64,000 bases of DNA from Listeria cossartiae subsp. cayugensis (GTDB lineage Bacteria > Bacillota > Bacilli > Lactobacillales > Listeriaceae): assembly GCF_014229095.1 (NCBI RefSeq), contig NZ_JAARZC010000002.1:124001-188000 (forward strand). Reading direction: 5' to 3'. Positions within the stretch are counted from its first letter, which is position 1; each line of letters opens with the position of its first letter. The position numbers and the translations under genes are program-made. Below are positions 43,585 to 52,865 of this stretch, piece by piece. Under the pieces are notes generated by a model. It had not been told where the DNA came from. It worked only from the letters and a program-made list of their open reading frames with translations, and did not search any database.

Positions 43585-44250
43585 ATGGAAAAAAGTGGAT
43601 TTGTTGCAGATCCAATTTACGGAGAAATCAAGAATGAGATAATGGCTAACACTTTGGAAAGTGGCGAGAAAGTGGATATAGACGACATCATGAAACGATT
43701 TCAGGTCAGCAAACGAGTAGCTTTTAGTGCGCTTCATTGTTTACATAAAAGTGGTATATTATGCAAAAACAGCGGAGGAAATGGTTTTTCAGTTGCAGTG
43801 ACTAGTGAAGCTCAGCATCGCGAAAAATCACGAGTAAAGTTAGCTTTTTTTCATCTGAATTATGCGGTACAAAAACTACAAGAACAAGACGCAGAAATTT
43901 GCGCAACTTGCCTTCGTAAAGAGCTAGTATATATCAAACTGGCTGTTGCGGAACAAGATACAGATGTATTTATTAATCACGTGAAAAACTTTTATGCTTG
44001 TATGATTCACTATACTGAAATGCCGGCGATGGAGAAAAATATCGATATTCTTAGCCAAACGCTGCGAAATATGAAGAATGAGAATGAAAAGCCACTTTTT
44101 GAAGATTTTACGATGGACGTGACAGAAACGCTAGAAGAATTAGTGACACATCTAGAAGCAAAAGAATTTGAAAAATGCCACTTGGTCATTCAAAGATTTT
44201 ATGATAAAAATATTTCAATCTTTTTTTCTGAATCAAAAAACCCCGAATGA
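43585..44250 (+). CDS. GntR-like transcriptional regulator
   Basis: 221 aa. N-terminal winged HTH (IDDIMKRFQVSKRVAFSALHCLHKSGI) of GntR type and an all-helical C-terminal domain resembling FadR/VanR (FCD), though weak metal-site residues. ATG 43585 behind AGAGG. Next gene in many Listeria maps belongs to sugar metabolism, but here a non-coding stretch follows. Ends in a terminator that overlaps its stop. Confidence 0.8.
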   Translation: MEKSGFVADPIYGEIKNEIMANTLESGEKVDIDDIMKRFQVSKRVAFSALHCLHKSGILCKNSGGNGFSVAVTSEAQHREKSRVKLAFFHLNYAVQKLQEQDAEICATCLRKELVYIKLAVAEQDTDVFINHVKNFYACMIHYTEMPAMEKNIDILSQTLRNMKNENEKPLFEDFTMDVTETLEELVTHLEAKEFEKCHLVIQRFYDKNISIFFSESKNPE

Positions 44251-44278
44251 CGATTTCGTCACGCGGGGTTTTTCTTTT
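44235..44278 (+). terminator. Terminator overlapping the end of the GntR gene
   Basis: AACCCCG/CGGGGTT with inner TGACG/CGTCA and T5-C-T4. Confidence 0.9.
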
Positions 44279-44840
44279 CGGATGAGCTTGTCTTGCCACT
44301 CATCTGATGGGCCGGACCATGTCTGGATGTTTCTGAATAAACATACAACAATCGGAAAACGGTGAGGCATTTTCAAACAAGTAGGCGAATTATTTGTCTT
44401 GCTACTTACTTCTCAAGATATTCTAACTTACGAATAAATGAGCGCCCGTAACTTGCTTAAATAGTGGCCATGAATGATACGATACTTTATTCGCTTATTT
44501 ACCAATGTAGTGAGGATAAAAAATATTGATAAACGAGCGACGTAACGAAATTCCGTCTTCCTACAACTAAGTTAGCGTAAAGTCCTTGACGCGGCGTATA
44601 CTCCTCGCCTTCCTCCTGTCAGCTAACCACAGCTGTTTGACACTTACAATCCTTCACCAGACGTTTTGCCGGCATATGACAAAGCTGAGAAAAAAATCAG
44701 CTTGTACACCAAGTTTTTGTCATTCGCATCACCTTTTATTTGTTCGTTGTACTCTTTATATAACCGTTCTAAATAAATGTAAACGCTTTATCGGTAAAAT
44801 GATTATAAAGTCATAGTTTGCATTTTAAGCCAGGTCTTTT
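44279..44840. other. 560-base non-coding stretch, possible deletion scar or RNA locus
   Basis: No convincing gene on either strand. It contains a cre-like TGTAAACGCTTTAT at 44779-44792, a hairpin AAGCTGA...TCAGCTT at 44681-44704 and a GTAAC-rich part around 44450-44570. The texture is that of decayed DNA. From memory, EGD-e has two sugar-metabolism genes at this place, so a past loss is plausible. Confidence 0.4.
44779..44792 (+). promoter_or_regulatory. Cre-like site in the non-coding stretch
   Basis: TGTAAACGCTTTAT matches 12 of 14 cre positions; no gene follows it, consistent with a remnant promoter. Confidence 0.4.
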
Positions 44841-44841
44841 G

Positions 44842-45315
44842 TCAGAGGAAATAAGCCATTAAAATATCATCGACATATTCGCCTTGAATAATAAATTCTT
44901 TTTCTAGCAATCCTTCTTGTTTAAAGCCATTTTTTTCATAAAAGTGAATCGCTTTTTTATTGATGGATAGAACACGCAAGGCAATTTTAACATAGCCTTT
45001 TTCACGCGCTACTTCTTTCATTTTGTCCATTAAAAGCTGACCGATACCGGCACGTTGGAAATCCGGATGAACAGCGATGTCGATTTCTACTACGTGTTGA
45101 TTGGAGGCAAGTGGGATTGGCGACTTATAGCCAAGAATCCCAACGACTTTATCCTCGTTTACAACAACGATTTTGGAACCAGGAGGGCATTTAAGTAAAA
45201 AGTCTGCCTCACTATCAAAATGGATATTGCCGGGCGTTGTTCCCGGCGTCCATACTAAATGTTCTAACTCAATCATAGAAGCTGCATCTTCGCGCTTAGA
45301 TAGTCTAATTTGCAT
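44842..45315 (-). CDS. GNAT-family N-acetyltransferase
   Basis: 157 aa. Acetyl-CoA motif VHPDFQRAGIGQLLMDKM around 85-102 and the C-terminal AIHFYEKNGFKQEG motif define the fold. Resembles RimI/phosphinothricin-type enzymes. Start 45315 is 16 bases after the ABC permease stop, so it is the third gene of that operon. Substrate not predictable. Confidence 0.87.
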   Translation of the reverse strand: MQIRLSKREDAASMIELEHLVWTPGTTPGNIHFDSEADFLLKCPPGSKIVVVNEDKVVGILGYKSPIPLASNQHVVEIDIAVHPDFQRAGIGQLLMDKMKEVAREKGYVKIALRVLSINKKAIHFYEKNGFKQEGLLEKEFIIQGEYVDDILMAYFL

Positions 45316-45331
45316 AATTTACCAACTTTCT

Positions 45332-46567
45332 TTATTTTCTTTTTGCATAGGATAGCGAGGTTTTCCATGTTTTCCACAAGCCGTCGTTGCTGTATAGCAA
45401 GACATTTCCTTGGTACAGGCGGACAGTGAGGAAAAAGGCGCCGATAACACTCGCAAGTAGAATGGCCAGAGAACTAAAAATACCGATAGTTGAAACGGAT
45501 AATAAGTCCATTCGCGCTAGCATCATCATTGGTGAGAAGGTCGGAATGTACGAACCGATGATAACAAGCATATTGTCAGGTGCATTAGCTGCTGCAATGG
45601 ATCCCCAGTAGCCGATAATAGCAAGAATCGTCATCGGATAAATAAACTGCGCAACGGTTTCGACATTTGGGACCATCGAACCAATCATTGCTGCGAGTAA
45701 AATATATAACAATAAACCTAGAATAACAAATAGTAAATTTAGCACAAGGTAATATGCTGGGAAAACGGCAATTTGATCTAACACATTTTGAACCATTTCG
45801 GTGTTGCGACCAGCAATCAGAACGACCGCGCCACAAATGACATAAAACCCAATTTGCGTCAGAAGCATGAAAATAATCGCTGTTAATTTAGCGAATAAAT
45901 GCGTTGTTGCTGAAACGCTGGATAAAATAACCTCCATAATGCGTGTACCTTTTTCTGTAGCGATTTCTGATGCAACAATGTTTGCGTAACTCATGACGAA
46001 AATGAAAATAACTAGTGTTAAAACGAGTACGGCTGCGCTCATAACATCTTTTTCATGGTTAGTGAGCTGGTTGTTGGACTCTAAATCATTGGTTACAGAA
46101 ACAGGGGACGTAATCGACTGCAATTGTTCATTGGTGATTTTATAGGCAGCGGCTTTTTCAGCGATTTTGGTGGCTGTAAGGTCTTCTGTTAAACGTGTAA
46201 TCACGTCTTGTCCAGCTGTTTCTTGCGTTGTATAAACCGCGCCAACTGTATCATTTTCCTGCGTAATTGTGACAAATCCATCTATTTTGCCATTTTTCAA
46301 GGCGGACTGGGCGGATTTTTTGTCGTTGATATCTTTATTTACTTTGAAATGATTTTTGTCCGCAGCTAAGGCTTTGGCGAAAACGGGATCATCAGACAAT
46401 ACGGCGATTTTGGTGACGTCGCTAGTAGAATCAAAGTAATCTACCATTTTCGGAATGCCCGCGATGAGTGCGGCGATTAAAACAGGAAACAGTAACGAAA
46501 TTAAAAATGATTTTGTTTTCACACGCCTTTTATAAACTTGCTTCGTTATTACCCAAAACTTACTCAT
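45332..46567 (-). CDS. ABC-2 type exporter permease (NatB/YhaP-like)
   Basis: 411 aa. One N-terminal span about 20-40, a large extracytoplasmic domain (about 45-175), then five spans with ATEKGTRIMEVILSS motif of NatB/YhaP proteins. ATG 46567 overlaps the ATPase stop by eight bases. Functions with the ATPase in sodium or drug/peptide export in relatives. Confidence 0.87.
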   Translation of the reverse strand: MSKFWVITKQVYKRRVKTKSFLISLLFPVLIAALIAGIPKMVDYFDSTSDVTKIAVLSDDPVFAKALAADKNHFKVNKDINDKKSAQSALKNGKIDGFVTITQENDTVGAVYTTQETAGQDVITRLTEDLTATKIAEKAAAYKITNEQLQSITSPVSVTNDLESNNQLTNHEKDVMSAAVLVLTLVIFIFVMSYANIVASEIATEKGTRIMEVILSSVSATTHLFAKLTAIIFMLLTQIGFYVICGAVVLIAGRNTEMVQNVLDQIAVFPAYYLVLNLLFVILGLLLYILLAAMIGSMVPNVETVAQFIYPMTILAIIGYWGSIAAANAPDNMLVIIGSYIPTFSPMMMLARMDLLSVSTIGIFSSLAILLASVIGAFFLTVRLYQGNVLLYSNDGLWKTWKTSLSYAKRK

Positions 46568-47462
46568 GCGATTCACCAGCCTTCCATTTGAAAATTTCTT
46601 CAAGTGTTGGGGCTTGGAGGCTGAATGTTTGGATGAAACCATCTTTTGTTACATAGTCAAAAATCTTCTCGGCATCTGCTTCGTTTGCGATTTCAAGTTG
46701 AAGAACGCCGTCACGATACTTCTCTACACGTATCACTTCTGGCAAAGCAGCTAGTTCGTCCGCCGTGTGATTAGATTCAATCAAAATCCGTTTGCGACCA
46801 AATACAGATTTTACAGATTCCGTCGTGCCTTGAAGTACGACATTTCCTTTTTTTAACATTAAAAGGGAATCACAAAGCTCCTCGACATTTTCCATGCGGT
46901 GGCTGGAGAAAATAATCGCCGCTCCAGAGGCACGTAAATCAAAGACAAATTTCTTCAAAATCTCCGCATTAACAGGATCGAGTCCGCTAAATGGTTCATC
47001 TAAAATAACTAGTTTTGGTTGGTGGATAATAGTACTTAAAAGTTGGATCTTCTGTTGATTTCCTTTGGATAGCGTTTTAATTAAGTCTGTTTTTTTGCCG
47101 ACGATTTCAGCACGTTCAAGCCAATCATCAATTTCTGCTTTGATTTTTTGTTTCGGATATCCTTTTAATTCCGCAAAAAATATCAGTTGGTCTTCAATCG
47201 TCACATTCGGATATAAACCGCGTTCTTCAGGCAAATAGCCGATAATATTTGGATCAATTTTACTTACTTCTTTGCCATTCCAAGTGATTTTACCAGAAGT
47301 AGCTTCTAAAAAATGCAAAATAAGTCGAAAAGTAGTTGTTTTACCAGCGCCATTTTGTCCGATTAATCCGAGTATTTTTCCTGGTTCTACTCGAAACGAT
47401 AAATCATTAACCGCGACTTTAGTGCCAAAATTTTTCGTAACATTATGTAGTTCAAGCGTCAC
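46560..47462 (-). CDS. ABC transporter ATPase (NatA/YhaQ-like)
   Basis: 300 aa. Walker A GQNGAGKTT, Q-loop GYLPEERGLYPN, signature LSKGNQQKIQ, Walker B LVILDEPFSGLD, H-loop FSSHRME and a C-terminal DUF4162 extension, as in YhaQ. GTG 47462 behind AAAGGGGTG. First gene of the operon with the permease and a GNAT. Confidence 0.9.
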   Translation of the reverse strand: MTLELHNVTKNFGTKVAVNDLSFRVEPGKILGLIGQNGAGKTTTFRLILHFLEATSGKITWNGKEVSKIDPNIIGYLPEERGLYPNVTIEDQLIFFAELKGYPKQKIKAEIDDWLERAEIVGKKTDLIKTLSKGNQQKIQLLSTIIHQPKLVILDEPFSGLDPVNAEILKKFVFDLRASGAAIIFSSHRMENVEELCDSLLMLKKGNVVLQGTTESVKSVFGRKRILIESNHTADELAALPEVIRVEKYRDGVLQLEIANEADAEKIFDYVTKDGFIQTFSLQAPTLEEIFKWKAGESHE

Positions 47463-47657
47463 AAGAGCACCCCTTTCTAAATTCTTCCCTGTTTTTATTA
47501 TACGGTTTTACAGCGGGATTGTCTTGTTGGAAGTAAATCGACGCAGCAATTGTTTTTTCACAAACTTTGCCAAAAAATTGTCTAGTGTAGTGGACATAAC
47601 TTAGTGTAACCGTTTTCTTTTATTTGTGTATAATAGAGCGTAGAGGGAGGTGATGAA

Positions 47658-49115
47658 ATGCTTCTTACCCAAACGGAGCGTGCATTAATTAACTTGTTCT
47701 TAACGAAAAACGATTTTTTGACAGCAAAGCAACTAGCTGAAATTCTAGACGTTTCCTCTAAAACCATTTACCGCAAGATTAAAAACATCAATGCCACGAC
47801 AGAAGAAAAAGATATCATTATATCTGAAAAAGGACGTGGTTTTAAACTTGATTACAAGGCATATATTCAAGCGAAATTAGAAACAACAAGCGATATTTTT
47901 GGCTATACACCAACAGAAAGACGAGAAAAAATTTTACTGCAAGTACTATTTAAATCTCCTAAATATTTAGATGTAACGGCGCTATATGAGGATTATTATG
48001 TTGGCTATAATTCAATCAAAAACGATTTTGCCCTTTTAAATCAATCTATCGAGAAATATGATTTAGCTCTTGAGAAACGGCAAAAAGAAATTCGAGTTGT
48101 TGGCACAGAAGAAAATATTCGCACTGCAATTAATGAAGTGATTAATAACATTGATTTATCGAGCTACGATGATTTGAAAACGGAATATAGTGATTTTAAT
48201 AAAGCGGATGTTCAGTTTATTGTTAGGCAGATGGAAATGATTGAAAGCAAGCTGATGATTAATATTCCGTACCCATATGATATTAATATTTTTTCGCATC
48301 TGTATATTTTAATCAATCGTTTTCGCCAAGGAGTTGTGGAAGATTTTAACGAAAGTGATGACGCTTATATTGTAACGAATGAAAAACTGCATACGATCGC
48401 AGTGGAAGCCATTGAAGCAATCGAACAATATTTAAAAATGACGTTGCCAAAGCGAGAAATCTTTCATTTTCTACAATACTTGATTTCGTCTCGTTTTAAT
48501 CATGAAATCGAATTAGTTCCGAGTAATGTTTTACCTATCGTGGAGGAAATGACTGATTTTTATATCAATCAAGTGGCTGCTAAAATCAATATGCCGATTA
48601 ATAAAAAACAACTGAAAATCGAATTACTCAGCCATATGAAGCCGATGGTCAACCGAATGAATCATCAAATTAACATAAAAAATAACTTATTAAGCGACAT
48701 TAAATTAGAATACGGCAAATTGTTTGAAATCATCAAAGCAACAGCCCGTGATGTGGCAAAAACCTTTAAGTTGAATACGATATCAGATGATGAAGTTGGT
48801 TATATCACGATATATTTCGCCAAACATATGGAAGCGTCCCCGCTAGTAAAACGGATTATTATTATGTGTTCAAGCGGCATCGGAACGTCCGAACTTTTAA
48901 AAGTGAAGGTTCAAAAAGCTTTTCCTGATGTCGAGATAGTAGACGTTTTATCATCTACTAGATACAAAAACAGCTTGCAATACTATCGGAATATTGATTT
49001 TATTCTAACAACTGTTCATGCAGAAAGTAACAAGGAAATTCCATCGCTGCTCGTTAGTGCGATGTTTACAGAAAAAGATAAAATGATGGTGAAAAAATTG
49101 ATGGAAACTTTATAG
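47658..49115 (+). CDS. PTS-regulatory-domain transcription regulator (BglG/Mga-like with EIIB)
   Basis: 485 aa. N-terminal HTH about 8-60 (TAKQLAEILDVSSKTIYRKI), two PRD-like helical domains about 170-390, and a C-terminal EIIB-Gat-like domain with phospho-cysteine motif IIMCSSGIGTSE about 400-410. No EIIA domain. Expected to activate the following PTS operon, controlled by phosphorylation from the PTS. RBS GGGAGGTG; TATAAT at 47629-47634 is the likely -10. Followed by IIA after 11 bases, so co-transcribed. Confidence 0.88.
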   Translation: MLLTQTERALINLFLTKNDFLTAKQLAEILDVSSKTIYRKIKNINATTEEKDIIISEKGRGFKLDYKAYIQAKLETTSDIFGYTPTERREKILLQVLFKSPKYLDVTALYEDYYVGYNSIKNDFALLNQSIEKYDLALEKRQKEIRVVGTEENIRTAINEVINNIDLSSYDDLKTEYSDFNKADVQFIVRQMEMIESKLMINIPYPYDINIFSHLYILINRFRQGVVEDFNESDDAYIVTNEKLHTIAVEAIEAIEQYLKMTLPKREIFHFLQYLISSRFNHEIELVPSNVLPIVEEMTDFYINQVAAKINMPINKKQLKIELLSHMKPMVNRMNHQINIKNNLLSDIKLEYGKLFEIIKATARDVAKTFKLNTISDDEVGYITIYFAKHMEASPLVKRIIIMCSSGIGTSELLKVKVQKAFPDVEIVDVLSSTRYKNSLQYYRNIDFILTTVHAESNKEIPSLLVSAMFTEKDKMMVKKLMETL

Positions 49116-49126
49116 GAGGCGAACCC

Positions 49127-49600
49127 ATGGATATCCAAGAATTAGATATTAGTAAAGTGATAAGTCCGGAGCTTGTCGATTTAGACTTAGCAGCAACGAC
49201 GAAATTAGAAGTAATTGAAGAATTAACCGATTTACTTGTTAAAACTGGTGCTGTAGCAGATAGAGAGGCTTTTATAGCGGATGTATTGTACCGCGAAGAA
49301 GAAGGGAAAACGGGGCTCGGTGAAGGTGTTGCCATTCCGCACGGTAAATCAGCTAGCGTAACGAATACATCAATTGCTGTTGGACGAACGAGGAAGCCGG
49401 TTGAGTGGGAGTCGCTTGATGAACAGCCAGTTAATATTATTATTCTTTTCGCTGTGAAAAATTCGGATGCTACAACAACGCATATCAAGTTACTCCAAAA
49501 AGTAGCGATTTTACTCGCAGATGATGAGGTGATTAGCCAATTTCAAACCGTACAGACAAAAGAAGACTTTATTAAACTGTTAGCTAAAAATCAGGATTAG
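49127..49600 (+). CDS. PTS fructose-type EIIA
   Basis: 157 aa with the phosphorylation site His72 in GVAIPHGKS and the family segments DREAFIADVLYREEEGKTG and AVKNSDATTTHIKLL. Accepts phosphate from HPr and passes it to the separate EIIB. RBS AGGAGG. Second gene of the operon. Confidence 0.92.
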   Translation: MDIQELDISKVISPELVDLDLAATTKLEVIEELTDLLVKTGAVADREAFIADVLYREEEGKTGLGEGVAIPHGKSASVTNTSIAVGRTRKPVEWESLDEQPVNIIILFAVKNSDATTTHIKLLQKVAILLADDEVISQFQTVQTKEDFIKLLAKNQD

Positions 49601-49612
49601 GAGGAGTTTGAG

Positions 49613-49924
49613 ATGAATATTATTGGAATTGCAGCTTGTACATCTGGAATCGCACATACCTACATCGCCAAGGAAAAACTAACCAAAGCAGGCATCGCGC
49701 TCGGGCATTCCATCCATATTGAGACACAAGGAACGATTGGGATTGAAGACGAACTTTCCGTAGAACAAGTGAGAAACGCCGATGTAGTGATTATTGCAGC
49801 CGATATTAAAATCAGTGGAAAAGATCGTTTTAAAGGGAAACGTGTGGTTGAAATCCCGACTGATTTAGCAATTAAAGCACCAAAGCAAATTATCAATAAA
49901 ATAGACAACGAAATAAATAACTAG
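49613..49924 (+). CDS. PTS fructose-type EIIB
   Basis: 103 aa; phospho-cysteine Cys9 in ACTSGIAHTYIAKE. Separate polypeptide rather than fused to EIIC, an arrangement of the Fru-2 subfamily. RBS AGGAG. Confidence 0.92.
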   Translation: MNIIGIAACTSGIAHTYIAKEKLTKAGIALGHSIHIETQGTIGIEDELSVEQVRNADVVIIAADIKISGKDRFKGKRVVEIPTDLAIKAPKQIINKIDNEINN

Positions 49925-49937
49925 GGAGTGAACCGGT

Positions 49938-51035
49938 ATGATGAAAAAACTGCAAATCAAAAAACATGCACTTACAGCGATTTCGTATATGTTACCGTTA
50001 GTTGTTGCCTCGGGGTTACTTATTGCCATTGGAAATTTAACAAGTGGACAGGTTATTGAAAATTACAAAGCGCCGTATTCTATTCCAGATGCGCTCGTTT
50101 CTCTCGGTGTTCTCGGTATGGGCTTACTTGCGCCAGTTATTGCCGGTGCGATAGCCTACTCGATAGCGGATAGGCCCGGGATTGCGCCAGGTCTCCTGAT
50201 GGGGCTTATCGCCAATTCCATCGGTGCAGGTTTCTTAGGCGGGATGCTTGGAGGGTACTTAGTTGGTTATTTTATCCTTATCCTTGTCAAATATGTCAAA
50301 GTGCCAAAATGGGCGCAAGGTTTAATGCCGATGATGATTATTCCGCTTATTAGTAGTTTGGTTATCGGGCTCCTGATGTATTTCGTTGTCGGTGTTCCAA
50401 TCGTTTGGGCAACAGAGGCGATGACGAGTTTCTTACAAGGTATGCAAGGCAGCATGCGATTTGTTTTCGGCGCAATCCTCGGAGCTATGGCTGCATTTGA
50501 CTTTGGTGGACCAGTAAATAAAGTTGCTTCCTTATTTGCCGATGGATTGCTTTTAGAAGGTGTTAAGGAACCAGAAGCGGTGAAAATTCTAGCCTCGATG
50601 GTGCCGCCATTTGGAGTTACACTTTCGTGGGTAGTCTCCAAACTGATTAAAAAGAAAAAATATACCAAATCAGAAGAAGACAATATCAAAATCGCTTTTC
50701 CGATGGGGATTTGCATGATTACAGAAGGCGTTATTCCGATTGCAGCAGTAGACCCGATTCGCGTAATTATTTCTTGTACACTTGGGGCCGCGGTCGGTGG
50801 TGGACTTAGTATGACGTGGGGGATTGGTTCGCCCGTCCCATCAGGCGGAATGTTTATTGTCCCAGCGATGAATGAACCATTTTTATTCTGCTTAGCGCTA
50901 CTAATTGGCACATGTGTTACGGCAGCGATGTTGCTCATTCTGAAACGTGAACCAACCAAGGAAGAAGAACTCATTGCAGACCAAGGATTAGAGGAAGAAG
51001 AGGAAGTCGATTTGTCTGGAATTAAAATTTCATAA
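49938..51035 (+). CDS. PTS fructose-type EIIC permease
   Basis: 365 aa with about nine spans; family signatures FDFGGPVNKVASLF and ITEGVIPIAAVDPIR. Forms the translocating channel for a hexose or pentose. Short acidic C-terminus (EEEEEVD). ATG 49938 after GGGAGTG. Sugar specificity is not given by sequence; linked aldolases point to a ketose bisphosphate route. Confidence 0.9.
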   Translation: MMKKLQIKKHALTAISYMLPLVVASGLLIAIGNLTSGQVIENYKAPYSIPDALVSLGVLGMGLLAPVIAGAIAYSIADRPGIAPGLLMGLIANSIGAGFLGGMLGGYLVGYFILILVKYVKVPKWAQGLMPMMIIPLISSLVIGLLMYFVVGVPIVWATEAMTSFLQGMQGSMRFVFGAILGAMAAFDFGGPVNKVASLFADGLLLEGVKEPEAVKILASMVPPFGVTLSWVVSKLIKKKKYTKSEEDNIKIAFPMGICMITEGVIPIAAVDPIRVIISCTLGAAVGGGLSMTWGIGSPVPSGGMFIVPAMNEPFLFCLALLIGTCVTAAMLLILKREPTKEEELIADQGLEEEEEVDLSGIKIS

Positions 51036-51053
51036 GGCGAGGAGATAAGGCAA

Positions 51054-51908
51054 ATGTACGTTTCGATGAAAGGAATGTTAGCACGCGCGAACAAGGAGCG
51101 TTATGCAGTAATGGCCATTAATTGTTTTAATTTGGAGACAGCGAGGGCGGTTATTGATGCAGCGCAAGAACTTCGGGCACCGATCATCATAGATTTACTT
51201 CAAGATCATTTAACAAGTCACCTTGGCAGTCGATTTTTAACGCAGCCGATTATAAAAATGGCAGAAGAAGCAAGTGTGGAAGTAGCGATTAATTTAGACC
51301 ACGGGCAAGATGTGGCAATAGTGAAGCAATGCTTAGCAGATGGGTTTTCAAGTGTGATGATGGACGCGTCCAGTTATCCATATGAAGAAAATGTTGCAAT
51401 TACGAAAAAAATGGTCGAGTTTGCGGAGGTTTTTAATGCGAGTGTCGAGGCGGAAGTTGGTAATATTGGCGCGGTGACGGGAGATAATTACACGAATCAA
51501 GACATGTATACCAATCCCAAAGTGGCAATTGATTTTGCAAAGCGCACGGGAATTGACGCACTAGCCATTTCCTATGGTTCTTCCCACGGCGATTATCCAG
51601 AAGGTTTTACACCGGCTTTTCAATTTGATATTGTCCGAGAAATTAAAGCTGCAACAAATATGCCACTCGTTTTGCACGGCGGGTCTGGTTGTGGGGCAGA
51701 AAATATCCGCGAATCCGTTCGACTTGGCATTAACAAAATCAATGTCGGCTCAGACTTTATGAAAGCACAAACCAATAAAATAAAAACGACCTTACAAGAA
51801 AACCCAGCGATTAACTATGTCGACCTCATCCATGAAACGATTATGGCTGGCAAAGAAGCTGTGCAGTATTATATTCAACTATCCGGTTCAACCGGAAAAT
51901 CACTTTAA
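51054..51908 (+). CDS. Class II fructose/tagatose-bisphosphate aldolase family protein (first)
   Basis: 284 aa. Zinc and phosphate motifs: NLDHGQD (Asp82, His83), EAEVGNIG, SYGSSHGDYP (second His) and VLHGGSGCG (third His). Belongs to the GatY/KbaY/FbaA class. RBS AGGAG. Would split a ketose bisphosphate made after PTS uptake. A second aldolase follows in the same operon. Confidence 0.9.
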   Translation: MYVSMKGMLARANKERYAVMAINCFNLETARAVIDAAQELRAPIIIDLLQDHLTSHLGSRFLTQPIIKMAEEASVEVAINLDHGQDVAIVKQCLADGFSSVMMDASSYPYEENVAITKKMVEFAEVFNASVEAEVGNIGAVTGDNYTNQDMYTNPKVAIDFAKRTGIDALAISYGSSHGDYPEGFTPAFQFDIVREIKAATNMPLVLHGGSGCGAENIRESVRLGINKINVGSDFMKAQTNKIKTTLQENPAINYVDLIHETIMAGKEAVQYYIQLSGSTGKSL

Positions 51909-51924
51909 AAGGAGAAATGAAAAT

Positions 51925-52824
51925 ATGTTAGTAAATATGAAGCAATTATTAGAAGTAGCTAAAGAAAATAAATTCGCGGTGGGAGCATTTAATGTTGCAG
52001 ACAGTAACTTTTTACGCGTAGTAGTAGAAGAAGCCGAAAAAAATAATGCCCCAGCAATTATCGCCGTGCATCCAACAGAATTAGATTTTACAAAAGATGA
52101 TTTTTTCCAATATGTCCTTGCGAGAATTAAAAATAGCCCAGTTCCATTTGTGCTTCATTTAGATCATGGCGATAATATGGCCGTTGTGATGCGAGCAGTG
52201 CGTTGTGGTTTTAGTTCTGTGATGATTGACGGGTCGTTATTACCTTTTGAAGAAAATATTCGAGTGACAAAAGAAGTTGTCGATGTTTGTCACAAGCTGG
52301 GCGTTTCGGTTGAGGGCGAGCTTGGGACTATCGGAAAAACGGGGAATAGCATTGAAGGTGGCGTCAGCGAGATTATTTATACAAAACCTGAAGAAGCGGA
52401 AGAATATATTAGCCGCACTGGTGTAGATACGCTAGCAGTGGCGATTGGAACAGCTCACGGTATTTATCCGAAAGACAAAGAGCCAAAACTACGCCTGGAT
52501 ATTTTAAAAGAAATACAAGCTTTGGTGAATATCCCGCTCGTGCTTCATGGCGGTTCTGCAAATCCAGATGCTGAAATTGCTGCAGCAGTCGAAATTGGCA
52601 TTCAAAAAGTGAACATATCGAGCGATTATAAATATGCCTTTTATAAGAAATGCCGTGAAATCCTCAGTACAACAGAGCTTTGGGATGCGAATGCAATTTA
52701 CCCAGACTGCATTGATGCCGCAAAAGAAGTCGTGAAATATAAAATGGAACTATTTCAATCAATCGGCCAAGTGGAGAAATACCAACAAGCAAAAACACTA
52801 GCTTGGCGAAGTGAACTAATTTAA
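51925..52824 (+). CDS. Class II fructose/tagatose-bisphosphate aldolase family protein (second)
   Basis: 299 aa, related to the preceding protein in HLDHGDNMAVV, EGELGTIG, GTAHGIYPK and VLHGGSA. Long start ORF was rejected because ATG 51925 is behind AAAGGAG, 16 bases after the first aldolase stop. Two distinct class II aldolases in one PTS operon suggest different substrates or an aldolase/epimerase pair. Operon ends at a strong terminator. Confidence 0.9.
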   Translation: MLVNMKQLLEVAKENKFAVGAFNVADSNFLRVVVEEAEKNNAPAIIAVHPTELDFTKDDFFQYVLARIKNSPVPFVLHLDHGDNMAVVMRAVRCGFSSVMIDGSLLPFEENIRVTKEVVDVCHKLGVSVEGELGTIGKTGNSIEGGVSEIIYTKPEEAEEYISRTGVDTLAVAIGTAHGIYPKDKEPKLRLDILKEIQALVNIPLVLHGGSANPDAEIAAAVEIGIQKVNISSDYKYAFYKKCREILSTTELWDANAIYPDCIDAAKEVVKYKMELFQSIGQVEKYQQAKTLAWRSELI

Positions 52825-52828
52825 CTTC

Positions 52829-52865
52829 AAAAAACTAAGAGCGCAAATTAGCTCTTAGTTTTTTT
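52829..52865. terminator. Bidirectional terminator between PTS operon and convergent Crp/Fnr gene
   Basis: AAAAAACTAAGAGC (52829-52842) / GCTCTTAGTTTTTTT (52851-52865). Confidence 0.93.

Noticed and set aside
44586-44816. 76-codon open frame in the gap after the GntR gene
   Set aside because: TTG start without RBS, basic/Cys-rich composition unlike neighbours and no support; treated as chance.
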